DNA of 64,000 bases from CAZNSX01 sp964575845 (GCA_964575845.1 CAZNSX010000001.1:186001-250000), one strand, 5' to 3'; positions 16,479 through 25,519 are shown, counted from the stretch's first letter. Made by a program: numbers and translations. The notes: generated by a model not told the origin, from the letters alone.

Positions 16479-17627
16479 ATGGCTGAGTTCCTCTTTTGGT
16501 CTTTCCTCGCGCTGATAGTTTACACCTATTTTGGATACATGCTTTTGCTGAAACTGATCCTCCTCGTCAAAGGACCCGAAGGAACGAAGAAGGAGGAGAT
16601 TACTCCTCGCGTTTCACTTCTGATTTCTGTTTACAACGAGGAAAGAATAATTAAGAGGAAGATTGAAAATAGCCTGTCATTGGATTATCCCCAGGACAAG
16701 CTGGAAGTCATGGTCATCTCCGATGCATCGAATGATAAGACCCATGACATAGTAAAAGGATATGCCAGCCGGGGAGTGAAACTTCTCATCCAGACGGAGA
16801 GGACCGGCAAGACCGCGGCCCTCAATAGGGCTGTGCCGGAGGCGTCAGGTGAAATAATAGTCATGAGTGACGCCAACGGCATCTATGAGCGGGATGCCCT
16901 CAGAAAACTCGTGAGAAACTTTGCCGACCCTCGTGTGGGCTGTGTCTGCGGGGAGCTCAGGTATGTTAACCCGGGGAGGGCTTCGACGGGGTGGAGTGAG
17001 AGCCTTTATTGGGCCTACGACCAGTCCCTCAAGAAGAAGGAGAGCGACCTGGGGTGCCTTCTGGGGGCTAACGGGTCGATTTTCGCCATGAGGAAGGCTC
17101 TCTGGAGCCCCATAGACGAGAGATGCCCAAACGATTTGGCTCTACCCGTACTTGTGGCCCTTAGTGGTTATCGGGTGAGTTATGAGCCCGAGGCCGTCTC
17201 CCGGGAGGAGGCATCAAGGGAGGCCTCCGAAGAGTTCGCGCGGAAAGCCAGGATAGTGGCCCGGGGAATGTTCCTGTGCCTCAACCTATTGGGAAGCATC
17301 CTCCGGGGCAAGAGGAAGCTCCTGCTGCTGGAGCTTTTTTCAAGGAAGTTCCTGCGCTACGTGAGCCCCTTTCTCTTGGTGGGTTTCTTCCTTGCCGCCC
17401 TCTCCCTTCATTCGCGATGGCCCTATAACCTCGCCTTTGCGCTGCAACTTGCTTTTTACCACCTGGGCGTTCTGGGCTATGTGGTGAGCAGGTTTGGATT
17501 GGAACTGAGAGTGCTTCATCTTCCTTACTATTTCTGCGCTGTTTCCTGCGCGGCCCTGAAGGGCACGCTTCAATGCTTCTTCGGCTCCACGCCCCGCAGC
17601 TGGGATGTGGCCAGGAGGGGAGGGTGA
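16479..17627 (+). CDS. Membrane glycosyltransferase, family 2
   Basis: The 382-residue enzyme has an N-terminal membrane helix (5-30), a GT-A domain (about 44-270) and two or three C-terminal membrane helices (about 288-350). The nucleotide-sugar motifs are present: VSLLISVYNEE at the start, VISDASNDKT, a diphosphate-binding RTGKTAALNRAV, and the DxD-like MSDANGIY. This architecture is typical of processive or polyprenyl-linked family 2 transferases in exopolysaccharide operons. The donor and acceptor cannot be read from the sequence. Its TGA stop overlaps the ATG of the amidotransferase gene. Confidence 0.85.
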   Translation: MAEFLFWSFLALIVYTYFGYMLLLKLILLVKGPEGTKKEEITPRVSLLISVYNEERIIKRKIENSLSLDYPQDKLEVMVISDASNDKTHDIVKGYASRGVKLLIQTERTGKTAALNRAVPEASGEIIVMSDANGIYERDALRKLVRNFADPRVGCVCGELRYVNPGRASTGWSESLYWAYDQSLKKKESDLGCLLGANGSIFAMRKALWSPIDERCPNDLALPVLVALSGYRVSYEPEAVSREEASREASEEFARKARIVARGMFLCLNLLGSILRGKRKLLLLELFSRKFLRYVSPFLLVGFFLAALSLHSRWPYNLAFALQLAFYHLGVLGYVVSRFGLELRVLHLPYYFCAVSCAALKGTLQCFFGSTPRSWDVARRGG

Positions 17628-19534
17628 TGTGCGGGATCTGCGGGCAGCTCAACTTTGACCCGACTCGCCCCGTGGACCCCGCGCTCATCGAAGCCATGTG
17701 CCTCACCATGACTCATCGAGGGCCAGACGACCAGGGCATATTCGTCACGGGGCGGGGCGACCATTCCGCACTCTCTCCCTGCGGTCTGGGACACCGAAGG
17801 CTGAGCATCGTCGACCTGGAGGCGGGGCAACAGCCCATAGGCAATGAGGACGAGACTCAGTGGGTCGTGGGCAACGGCGAGGTATATAACTATCCCGAGC
17901 TTCGGCCTGAGTTGGAGGGAAAAGGGCACCGCTTTCGCACCCGCTCGGATACAGAGGTCATAGTCCATGCCTATGAAGAGTTCGGAGATGATTTTCTGAG
18001 GCGTTTGAACGGCATGTTTGCCCTGGCGCTCTGGGACGGAAGGAGGCGGAGACTTCTTCTAGCCCGAGACCGAGTGGGGATTAAGCCCCTTTACTATTTC
18101 GTGGGCGGGGATCGTCTCGTCTTCGGCTCTGAGATAAAGGCCATTCTCAAGGGGGAAGTGCCGCGGCGGGTGGATCTGCAGGCCCTTCACGACTACCTGT
18201 CTTTCAATTATATACCGGCACCGGCGACCATCTTCAGGGGAATAAGAAAGCTCCCGCCCGGGCATCTGCTTTGCTGGGAGAGGGGAAAGGTTGAGCTCAG
18301 AAGCTACTGGGACATTCCCTTGCCCGAAGGGGAGAGCCCACCCCGTGAGGAGTCCTATTACTCGGAGGCGCTTCATGAGCTTCTCCGCCGCTCGGTGAAG
18401 CGGCACCTCATGAGCGATGTGCCCCTCGGGGTCTTCCTCAGCGGCGGGGTTGACTCCAGTACCCTGGTGGCGATCATGAGCGAGGTGGGGGTGAGCCCCA
18501 TCAGGACTTTTTCAATAGGGTTTGAAGAGGAGAGTTTTAACGAGCTCCCCTATGCCAGGGAGGTTGCTCGGAGGTTTGGGGCGGAGCATCACGAGATGGT
18601 GGTCCGACCGGAGCCCCGGGATATGCTGCCGCTGTTGGCTCACTTTTTCGATGAGCCATTCGCCGACTCTTCAGCCATCCCCGTTTACTATCTTTCCCGA
18701 ATGGCGCGGGAAAACGTCAAGGTGGCACTGGGGGGAGATGGTGGAGACGAGCTCTTCGCAGGATATGAAACCTATAGCGCTTACAAACTGGCGAGGCTCT
18801 ACAGGAAGCTCCCGTCCTTCATAACCGCCTTCCTGCTCCCTTCTCTGGTCAAAACCCTGCCTGTCTCTCACAGGAGGGTCAGCGTGGATTACAGGGCCAA
18901 GCGTTTTGTCAAAGGCGCCCTCTCACCGCCCGAAGAGGGGCATTACATGTGGAAGGTCATATTCGATGAGGATGCGAAGGAGGCCCTTTACAAGGAAGAA
19001 TCGCTCAGACACTCGGAGGATTCTTATCGACACTTCAAGGGCCTGCTCGATAGGCGCTGGGACGCCGATAAACTCAGGCAATTGCAATACATTGACTTCA
19101 AGGTCTATCTGGCCGACGACATCCTGGTGAAAGTGGACCGCATGAGCATGGCTCACTCCCTCGAGGTTCGGGTTCCACTGTTGGACCATGAAGTAGTGGA
19201 GTTTGTGTTCAACGTCCCGTCCAATCTGAACCATCGGGGGTGGCGGTCCAAGTATTTGCTCAAGAGGATGATGCGGGGGTGTCTGCCCTACCGCGTTCTT
19301 CACAGCCGGAAAAGGGGCTTCAACGTCCCCATGGCCGGCTGGCTCAGGGGTGAGTTGTTTCCCGCGGTGAGAGATTTGCTCTCCCCCGAAAGGCTGAGGC
19401 GGCAGGGCTATTTCGACCCAGAAGCGGTTATGAGGCTGGTGGAAAGTCATCAAGAGAAGCGGGCCGATTTTAGCCGGAATATCTGGGGTCTTCTGGTCTT
19501 TATGCTCTGGTGGGAAAAATGGAAGCCAAGCTAG
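17627..19534 (+). CDS. asnB: Asparagine synthetase-type amidotransferase of the polysaccharide operon
   Basis: The 635-residue enzyme starts at ATG 17627 behind AGGAGGGGAGGG, so the mature N-terminus exposes the class II glutaminase nucleophile Cys2 (MCGICGQ). The glutaminase domain (about 1-210) has HRGPDDQG and LGHRRLSIVDL; the synthetase domain has the ATP pyrophosphatase loop LSGGVDSS near residue 270 and LGGDGGDELFAGY. Length and motifs match the amidotransferases found in exosortase-linked exopolysaccharide operons, where the acceptor may be a sugar acid or a protein rather than aspartate. Here no exosortase is in the window. Its end overlaps the next gene by 16 bases. Confidence 0.88.
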   Translation: MCGICGQLNFDPTRPVDPALIEAMCLTMTHRGPDDQGIFVTGRGDHSALSPCGLGHRRLSIVDLEAGQQPIGNEDETQWVVGNGEVYNYPELRPELEGKGHRFRTRSDTEVIVHAYEEFGDDFLRRLNGMFALALWDGRRRRLLLARDRVGIKPLYYFVGGDRLVFGSEIKAILKGEVPRRVDLQALHDYLSFNYIPAPATIFRGIRKLPPGHLLCWERGKVELRSYWDIPLPEGESPPREESYYSEALHELLRRSVKRHLMSDVPLGVFLSGGVDSSTLVAIMSEVGVSPIRTFSIGFEEESFNELPYAREVARRFGAEHHEMVVRPEPRDMLPLLAHFFDEPFADSSAIPVYYLSRMARENVKVALGGDGGDELFAGYETYSAYKLARLYRKLPSFITAFLLPSLVKTLPVSHRRVSVDYRAKRFVKGALSPPEEGHYMWKVIFDEDAKEALYKEESLRHSEDSYRHFKGLLDRRWDADKLRQLQYIDFKVYLADDILVKVDRMSMAHSLEVRVPLLDHEVVEFVFNVPSNLNHRGWRSKYLLKRMMRGCLPYRVLHSRKRGFNVPMAGWLRGELFPAVRDLLSPERLRRQGYFDPEAVMRLVESHQEKRADFSRNIWGLLVFMLWWEKWKPS

Positions 19535-21408
19535 AGTGCTCAAGGCACGTTTTATCTGATAAGTCCCTTTACGAGATGACCACCCGCCTCTGGCAGGGAG
19601 CCTTCTGCCTTGTGGCTGTCATAGCCATATCTCCTATACTCGGCATCATCAGCCTCCTGATAAAGCTCACGAGCAGGGGTCCCGTCCTCTTCAGAAGCCT
19701 TCGGATAGGCAAGGAAGAGGAGCCCTTCACCCTTTACAAGTTCAGGACCCTGAGGGAGGGGGCCGAAAAGAGTCTTCCCAAGGAGAACCCGAAGATCTCC
19801 CTTGTCATGGAGCACACATACCCCTTCGGAAGGTTTCTCAGGATGAGCCGACTGGATGAGCTTCCGCAGCTCTTCAACATCCTGAAGGGGGATATGAATC
19901 TAGTGGGCCCGCGGCCGCGGCGGTGGGAGGTCCTTGAGAAATTCAAACGAGAGATACCGCACTACACCTGCCGCTTTCAGGTTAAGCCTGGCATAACTGG
20001 TCTCGCCCAGGTGAGAGGAGGCTATGACACCCCTGACCGGAAGAAGTTGGTCTATGACCTTAAATATATAGAGAAGCGGTGTCTGGCCCTTGACTTTAAG
20101 GTCTTATACCTCACCACCCTGAAGCTATTCCATAAGTATCTGACCGTGGGCACCATGTTGTTCGTCATATTGCTCCTTCTATCCTTCGTACCGAGAAGCT
20201 ATGAGCCGTGGCTCTATATTGTGCTCTTCTCCCATAAGGTCCATCTTCTCCACATACTGATAATAGACATTGGATTAATACTAATGCTGCACAGGCTTGG
20301 CTCTGGGGTGCTTTACATCTACCGGTCTCCCCTGCTTATCTTATTCTTGATGTTTTTCCTGTCTGGAATAGCAACCGCTTATATTTCGGTTAGCCCCTAC
20401 TATTCCTTCCGGGGCACAATCTATTATCTTGTCACAGGATTCGCGGTTGCCGTGATAATAATGAACACAAAAATTAGCGGCATATTGGCCAAGAGATGCG
20501 CTCAGGCGATAGCTCTGGTCTCTTTAATTGTGGCGACGGTTGGAGCTATGGAGGCGTTAACTTCGTCGGTGAGCGGCCTGCTGCAGGGAGACCTCTCCGT
20601 GTCTCTGGTCAGGTCAAATATATTGAGCGACTACCGCACCTCTCTCATGTTCGGGCGTCCGATGCTCGTTTCGACCTACCTGGTTCTGACCGGCCCCTTG
20701 ATCCTCTGCTACCTATACCATTCAACTACGAAGGCACGATACATCTTCTGGATGGTAAGCGCCATGCTGGTTCTTGTTGAAATATTCCTCAACCGGTCTG
20801 TCACGGGTCTCGCGGGAATATTCATAGCTTTTGCAATCTTTCTCTCTGTCAGAGATAAAAAGACAATGTATTGGTTAATGACCTTATTGCTGGCCGGATG
20901 GGTTTTCACGGTTTGGGTTCTTGGGGGAAGGTCTTTGCTGGGACCTTCCCCCGAGCAGCTCTGGGCGAGGCTCGGTGGAGCATTCCTCGTGTTATCCTCT
21001 TTGTCTTGGGGTGAGCTCTTGTTTGGCGTCGGGACGAAGATGTCGGAACTCGTCGGCTATCTGAAGCCGACTCTAGGCCCGGACGTCGAAGTGAGGAACA
21101 TGCTTCTTGCGCTCATCGTGGAGAACGGGCTGGTGAGCTCCGCGGTTATGGTTTCTATCTTGGCTTTTTCCCTCCGCGAGATATGGGCATCTGTAAAGAA
21201 TACAGGTGAGCCGATTTTGGCTGACCTGCAACTAGGCATCTTCTCATCTTTGGTTGGGATAATCATCTGCATGGGCAACCTGAAAGTTTTTCATGACCTC
21301 ACTCTTCAGGTGATGTTCTGGGGAATTCTGGGGCTCGGGCTCGGAATCCGGGCCCATCACAGCCGTGGGGCCTCTGTTTATAAGATCAGGTTGAATTTTA
21401 AGTATTGA
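19519..21408 (+). CDS. Fusion of initiating sugar transferase with O-antigen polymerase-like membrane domain
   Basis: The N-terminal 215 residues are a bacterial sugar transferase (monotopic phosphoglycosyltransferase) that links the first sugar phosphate to undecaprenyl phosphate. It shows the re-entrant helix LTSRGPVLFRSLRIGKEEEPF, the catalytic Asp-Glu dyad in SRLDELPQLFNILKGDM, the phosphate loop LVGPRPRR and KPGITGLAQV. The following 410 residues are strongly hydrophobic with about ten helices. They include NRSVTGLAGIFIAF and FGVGTKMSELVGY with LIVENGLVSSAVM, a pattern like the O-antigen ligase/Wzy_C family. The two functions are normally separate proteins. The frame is open throughout (629 residues from ATG 19519; GTG 19510 is an alternative). 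Base composition becomes less GC-rich after about 20150. Confidence 0.8.
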   Translation: MEAKLECSRHVLSDKSLYEMTTRLWQGAFCLVAVIAISPILGIISLLIKLTSRGPVLFRSLRIGKEEEPFTLYKFRTLREGAEKSLPKENPKISLVMEHTYPFGRFLRMSRLDELPQLFNILKGDMNLVGPRPRRWEVLEKFKREIPHYTCRFQVKPGITGLAQVRGGYDTPDRKKLVYDLKYIEKRCLALDFKVLYLTTLKLFHKYLTVGTMLFVILLLLSFVPRSYEPWLYIVLFSHKVHLLHILIIDIGLILMLHRLGSGVLYIYRSPLLILFLMFFLSGIATAYISVSPYYSFRGTIYYLVTGFAVAVIIMNTKISGILAKRCAQAIALVSLIVATVGAMEALTSSVSGLLQGDLSVSLVRSNILSDYRTSLMFGRPMLVSTYLVLTGPLILCYLYHSTTKARYIFWMVSAMLVLVEIFLNRSVTGLAGIFIAFAIFLSVRDKKTMYWLMTLLLAGWVFTVWVLGGRSLLGPSPEQLWARLGGAFLVLSSLSWGELLFGVGTKMSELVGYLKPTLGPDVEVRNMLLALIVENGLVSSAVMVSILAFSLREIWASVKNTGEPILADLQLGIFSSLVGIIICMGNLKVFHDLTLQVMFWGILGLGLGIRAHHSRGASVYKIRLNFKY

Positions 21409-21440
21409 GAGTAAGTTCTCAATTGCAAAGAAGTGACAGC

Positions 21441-21763
21441 ATGAAAATACTTCTGGTTAAGCTCTCAAGCCGCAGGCTATACGAGGGGCCCAACGAGACC
21501 CGATTTGAGCCTCTGGGCCTGGAGTACCTGGCCGCCGTCCTGCAAGGCGGGCATGAGGCCAAAATGCTAGACCTCGAGGCTCAACCTCTGGAAGGGAGGG
21601 CCCTTGACCACTATTTACAAGACTTCGGCCCCGAGGTCGTGGGTGCTACCGTGCATACGGCTATACTGCGGAGGAATACGGAATGAAGACGGTCGAGGAG
21701 ATGAAAGGTGCTCCCTGGGTCCACAGAATCCTAATCTGCAGGGTTGATCAATTGCTTCAGTGA
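21441..21763 (+). pseudogene. Remnant of a B12-binding radical SAM gene
   Basis: ATG 21441 starts a protein like the N-terminus of cobalamin-binding radical SAM enzymes (MKILLVKLSS, then FEPLGLEYLAAVL and DFGPEVVGATVHT). It stops at TGA 21684-21686 after 81 codons, before any radical SAM domain. From about 21660 another frame continues (tyrosine- and glutamate-rich, ending ILICRVDQLLQ) to TGA 21761-21763 and could be the residue of the original 3' end. An internal deletion with frameshift explains both. The AT-rich glycosyltransferase cassette begins right after it. Confidence 0.6.
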
Positions 21764-21795
21764 AGGAGGGACGAAAACATCAGGGAAATTAGGAT

Positions 21796-22740
21796 ATGAT
21801 AAGTGTTATAATCCCGGCCTATAACAGCGCGGACACGATAAGAGCTTGTATAGAATCCGCGCTGAATCAGACGCTCAAGAGTTTCGAGATAGTCATTGTC
21901 GACGATGGGTCCAATGATGAGACCGCGATTATCTCAAAAAAATTTAGAGGAGAGGTGAGATATTTTTATAAGGAAAATGGCGGCCCCGCCAGCGCTCGAA
22001 ATTTCGGAATTAGGATGTCCAGGAGTGAGTACATTGCATTCTTAGATTCGGATGATGTCTGGTTTCCTGCAAAGTTAGAGAAGCAGATGAAAATATTCAA
22101 CAAGGATACAGAGGTAGGGCTGGTATACTCCGATGCGTATGTGGCTGTAGGGGGTAAAAATAATTTGAAAAGAAGATATTTTGAGGATTGGAAACCCGCA
22201 GCCGGGTCCGTTTTTAGGGACCTTTTTCAGAGGACATTTATTCCCACTTCGAGTTGTATTGTGCGAAGGAAGTGTTTTGAGGATTTGGGTTTTTTTGATG
22301 AAAAAAAAGAACTGGTCGGTACTGAAGATTATGAGATGTGGCTCAGGATCGCCTCCAGGTTCAAGTTAAATTACGTGGATGAGCCTTTAATCCTGCTATG
22401 GAGAAGGGCAAGTAGTCTGAGCAGCGACCGCATTCATAATTTGCAGGGGACCATAGATGCGATTAATTCGGTCACGCATAAATGTGCGGAGGAAATCAGA
22501 AATCAAAAAGTTTCATGGAGGCGAAGGCTATCACAACTTAATTACTTGAAGGCCCGGTACTTGATGAGAAGTGGGAAGTTTAGTGCATCGGTGAGAGGAT
22601 TGAGAGAAGCCATATTGCTGGATCCGTTATATGTTAGACCGTACGCTGGCTTGGCGGCCCTCGTGATCAACATTTTGGGTAGACGGATCGATGAAAGAGA
22701 GTTTATCTATGGAAGAACTAGGGAGGAGAGAACAAAATAG
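21796..22740 (+). CDS. Glycosyltransferase family 2
   Basis: This 314-residue soluble or peripheral enzyme has the GT-A core motifs ISVIIPAYNSADTI, FEIVIVDDGSNDET, the acceptor loop GGPASARNFGIRMS and the metal-binding FLDSDDVWFP. The C-terminal third is basic and helical. Codon use is clearly AT-rich (AAA, AAT and TTT dominate) compared with the genes on either side, suggesting acquisition by transfer. Its TAG stop overlaps the putative ATA start of the flippase gene. Confidence 0.85.
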   Translation: MISVIIPAYNSADTIRACIESALNQTLKSFEIVIVDDGSNDETAIISKKFRGEVRYFYKENGGPASARNFGIRMSRSEYIAFLDSDDVWFPAKLEKQMKIFNKDTEVGLVYSDAYVAVGGKNNLKRRYFEDWKPAAGSVFRDLFQRTFIPTSSCIVRRKCFEDLGFFDEKKELVGTEDYEMWLRIASRFKLNYVDEPLILLWRRASSLSSDRIHNLQGTIDAINSVTHKCAEEIRNQKVSWRRRLSQLNYLKARYLMRSGKFSASVRGLREAILLDPLYVRPYAGLAALVINILGRRIDEREFIYGRTREERTK

Positions 22741-24209
22741 ATTATTTATTCGAGGCCACATTTATAACTAGTTCTTCTTTTGTTTCACAAGCTCTGGCGA
22801 ATATTTTCAGACAGAAGGTGCTGGCGGTTTATCTGGAACCTTATGGGGTAGGAATCCTCGCTCAATTGATGGTCTTCATGAACTTGCTGGTTGCTCTTTC
22901 ACCTTTTGGGGCGAACGTGGGAGTAGTCAGGTATCTGTCTGTGTACAACGCGAAGGATATGAAAGGAGAGATATCTAAGGTAATATTTACCTCGTCTTTT
23001 AGTGTAATGTTATTTTTTATGTTTTTTTCTATGATAATAATTGTTTTATCGAAATGGTTGGCCGGGAGAGTCCTTGGTAACGATGAGTTCAGAAATTATA
23101 TAATAATCTGTGCATTGGGATTACCGTTTGTGGCAGGAGTGGGACTCTTGAGGTCTTTCGTCCAGGGTTTGAAGGCGATAAGAATATATGCATTCATGGG
23201 AATAGTAAGTTCTTGGGTAGGGCTCTTACTTGTTGTTCCGTTGGTGATCTTGTTTAACCTTGGTGGAGCGGTTTATCATATCTTGATTTTTTCTGTTGTT
23301 AACTTGGTTATCGCGTATATGTTCTACCGGCGTCTAAAGAAGATGTACGCGCTCGGCACGTGGAATTATTCATTATTAGACAGGTCTATCCTGGGAGAAT
23401 TGGTGAAGTTCGGCCTTGCGAGCCTGGTAAATGGCGCCGCTAATTCTTTGGGCATCTTTCTTGTCAGGGGCTGGATAATTGCATATTTGGGAGCCTTCCA
23501 GAACGGCTTATACCAGGCTGTTTACGGAATCTCCAATCAATTTTTTACTTTAACAATAGGGGCCCTTCTGGTTTATACGCTGCCGAGGCTCAGCGAGCTG
23601 GGGAGCGGGGAGGAAGTGACGACCGAGCTGAACCGGATACTGAAGCTAGTATTCATGTTGATGACGCCGACTATTTGCGTCATCCTGCTCTTCAAATACC
23701 AGTTGATATGGGCCTTATATTCGCGCAGATTCCAAGAAGCGGCCCCCCTCTTCGAGCTTCAGATGGCAGGGGACTTCTTTAAGGCCATCGCCTGGCCCCT
23801 GGGGGTATCCTTCCTCGCCCTGAAATTCTTGAGGGCCTTCATGTTCTTGGGAATTCTATGGGGGGCGCTCTTTGCAGGCATTTCGCTCCTCGGCATTCAT
23901 CACTGGAACATTCAGGGAGTGATGTTTGGATACTTTGCGAGCATGGCTCTTCTGACCTTCTTTGTTTACTTCTTCCTTAAGCGGGAGATAAACTTCAGAC
24001 TGGAGAGAGGGGCCCTGGGCCACTTTTGTCTCTCGGCCGCCCTGGTAGGACATGTGATGCTGTATCCCGCGAGAACGCCCCTTTTTTTCGCACTCCTCGG
24101 CCTCCTCAGCATTATCTTCTTTTTGAATGCGCGTAGGGATGAGGAGGTTTTGGAGATGGGCCAGGCCTTCTGGAGTCGCATCAAGGGAGGCATAAGGTGG
24201 GCCGTCTGA
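22737..24209 (+). CDS. Wzx-type polysaccharide flippase, probable ATA start
   Basis: The protein (490 residues if it starts at 22737) has about twelve to fourteen hydrophobic helices in the MATE/oligosaccharide flippase arrangement and would move lipid-linked repeat units to the periplasm. The frame is open from 22722, but there is no ATG, GTG or TTG before GTG 22818, which would remove the conserved first helix (ATFITSSSFVSQALANIFRQ). A strong ribosome site GGAGGAG (22722-22728) sits eight bases before ATA 22737, and this ATA overlaps the upstream TAG as ATAG, so ATA is the likeliest start; CTG 22794 is another option. The first two thirds are AT-rich, and from about 23580 the gene becomes GC-rich. 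Confidence 0.75.
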   Translation: MDYLFEATFITSSSFVSQALANIFRQKVLAVYLEPYGVGILAQLMVFMNLLVALSPFGANVGVVRYLSVYNAKDMKGEISKVIFTSSFSVMLFFMFFSMIIIVLSKWLAGRVLGNDEFRNYIIICALGLPFVAGVGLLRSFVQGLKAIRIYAFMGIVSSWVGLLLVVPLVILFNLGGAVYHILIFSVVNLVIAYMFYRRLKKMYALGTWNYSLLDRSILGELVKFGLASLVNGAANSLGIFLVRGWIIAYLGAFQNGLYQAVYGISNQFFTLTIGALLVYTLPRLSELGSGEEVTTELNRILKLVFMLMTPTICVILLFKYQLIWALYSRRFQEAAPLFELQMAGDFFKAIAWPLGVSFLALKFLRAFMFLGILWGALFAGISLLGIHHWNIQGVMFGYFASMALLTFFVYFFLKREINFRLERGALGHFCLSAALVGHVMLYPARTPLFFALLGLLSIIFFLNARRDEEVLEMGQAFWSRIKGGIRWAV

Positions 24210-24973
24210 GGGAGATGGCAGAGTACTACCAAGAGAAGAGGAGCGCTGTCGCTGGCCCATTCACAACCCTGGAAGATTTCAGAAACCTGCCCCTTTGGGA
24301 GGATTTCTTAAGGAAATTTAACGTTGAACTTGAGATGAAACTCATTCTCGAGGTGGGCTGCGGGGGCGGGCACATAGGTCGCTACTGCCAAGAGCATGGG
24401 GGGCATTATGTCGGGATAGATATTGCGCCCGTCTCCATAGATAAGGCCAGAGAGGTAGTCCGCGCTCCCATCCTGAGGGCCGATGGCCAGGGGCTTCCTT
24501 TCCGGAAAGATGTCTTTGACCTTATAATTTGCCTGGATACCTTTGAGCACTTTGAGGATCAAGGGGCAGCCGCCCTGGAGTTCAGAAGGGTTCTCAAAGG
24601 GGGAGGCGTCCTTCTGCTTTCGGTCCCGAACTACAGCAACCTTGCCGGGCTCGTGAAGTGGGCGCAGGAGCGCTTCGGCTTCTATGCAAGGAACACCTTC
24701 GATGCCATCAGCTGGGACCGCCAGGTGGTCGAGCACTTCGTAACTCCCGGCAGGGTAACAAGAATCTTCCGCGTCAACGGCTTTACTGAATTCAGCGTGC
24801 TTGGAGGGGAAGCAGCGTTACTCTTGGGGCTCTTCCCTTGGCACCATTGGCCTAAGATTCCCAGGCAAATGAGGTATCTCTTAGGTGGAGGTTTGAAGAC
24901 TCTGCTGCCCATGGGCTTGATCAACCGGCTCTTTCCCGGCCTCAGCGTCCGAAACTTCTGGAGGATATCATGA
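24197..24973 (+). CDS. SAM-dependent methyltransferase, class I
   Basis: The 258-residue protein has motif I LEVGCGGGHIGRYC, the acidic residue at the end of strand 2 (VGIDIAP), RADGQGLPF and DLIICLDTFEHF, which are standard for Rossmann-type methyltransferases. The C-terminus is hydrophobic and basic (LLPMGLINRLFPG), suggesting membrane association. GTG 24197, with AGGGAGG upstream, overlaps the end of the flippase gene; ATG 24215 is a shorter option. In this context it may methylate a sugar or lipid-linked intermediate. The substrate cannot be read. Confidence 0.82.
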   Translation: MGRLREMAEYYQEKRSAVAGPFTTLEDFRNLPLWEDFLRKFNVELEMKLILEVGCGGGHIGRYCQEHGGHYVGIDIAPVSIDKAREVVRAPILRADGQGLPFRKDVFDLIICLDTFEHFEDQGAAALEFRRVLKGGGVLLLSVPNYSNLAGLVKWAQERFGFYARNTFDAISWDRQVVEHFVTPGRVTRIFRVNGFTEFSVLGGEAALLLGLFPWHHWPKIPRQMRYLLGGGLKTLLPMGLINRLFPGLSVRNFWRIS

Positions 24974-25360
24974 GGGTGGGAAAGCTGGTTTGGCGAAGGG
25001 AATGATTCCCTTGCCCGGCTCTTGCGACGAACGATAATGGAGGCGGCGGGAGGGTATGAGGTGCCCTGCGGGTCTGGAGAAGGGGATGGAAATGTATCTA
25101 CTCGCATCTAATGTATCTTCTTCCCCGACTGATTCTATTTTTGGCTCGGGGGCAAATTCACGGGCTACACGGCTTTCTCGAAGCCCCCATGCGCTTGCCC
25201 ATGGCTTTGCGACGTCGGAGGGAGGAGACAGGAGCGCCCTTTTATCCCGACGGCGAAATCTTCCGCTGGGAAAGGAGTATTAAATGAGCTTCCTTATGGG
25301 AAGATGGTGCGAGATGGGCTCGGATTTGACCAGAAGCCCTTTCGCCCTGGAGAGGCTCTC
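24974..25360. other. 387-base gap without a convincing gene
   Basis: A 75-codon ORF (25056-25283) is present, but it has no recognisable family, a ribosome site too close to its ATG and serine/arginine-rich composition like non-coding frames. I see no terminator or promoter that I would defend. Confidence 0.4.
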
Positions 25361-25519
25361 ATGGAAAAGCTGAGCACTCTTTTGGAATTCTGGCAATTCC
25401 TGCGGGAGCGGAAGAAGTTCTGGCTGGCGCCCATCCTCATCATCCTTTTTCTCTTCGGAATGCTGGTCGTCTTCACCGAGAGCAGTGCCATTGCTCCCTT
25501 TATTTATGCTCTTTTCTGA
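25361..25519 (+). CDS. DUF5989 small membrane protein
   Basis: The 52-residue protein has a short amphipathic start (LSTLLEFWQFLRERKKFW), one hydrophobic helix (about 22-38) and the ending SSAIAPFIYALF. This is the pattern of DUF5989, a small protein usually encoded next to an SxtJ-like protein and a carbamoyltransferase. ATG 25361 has GGAGAGG upstream and an in-frame earlier ATG gives an implausible leader. In this window the SxtJ and carbamoyltransferase genes are 26 kb away (51064-53069), so the trio has been split. Confidence 0.75.
   Translation: MEKLSTLLEFWQFLRERKKFWLAPILIILFLFGMLVVFTESSAIAPFIYALF

Noticed and set aside
25056..25283. 75-codon ORF between the methyltransferase and DUF5989 genes; it shares NVSSSP with the DUF362 N-terminus
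   Set aside because: The shared stretch is too short and the rest does not align. Composition is like non-coding frames. I treat it as chance, with a small possibility of a gene remnant.
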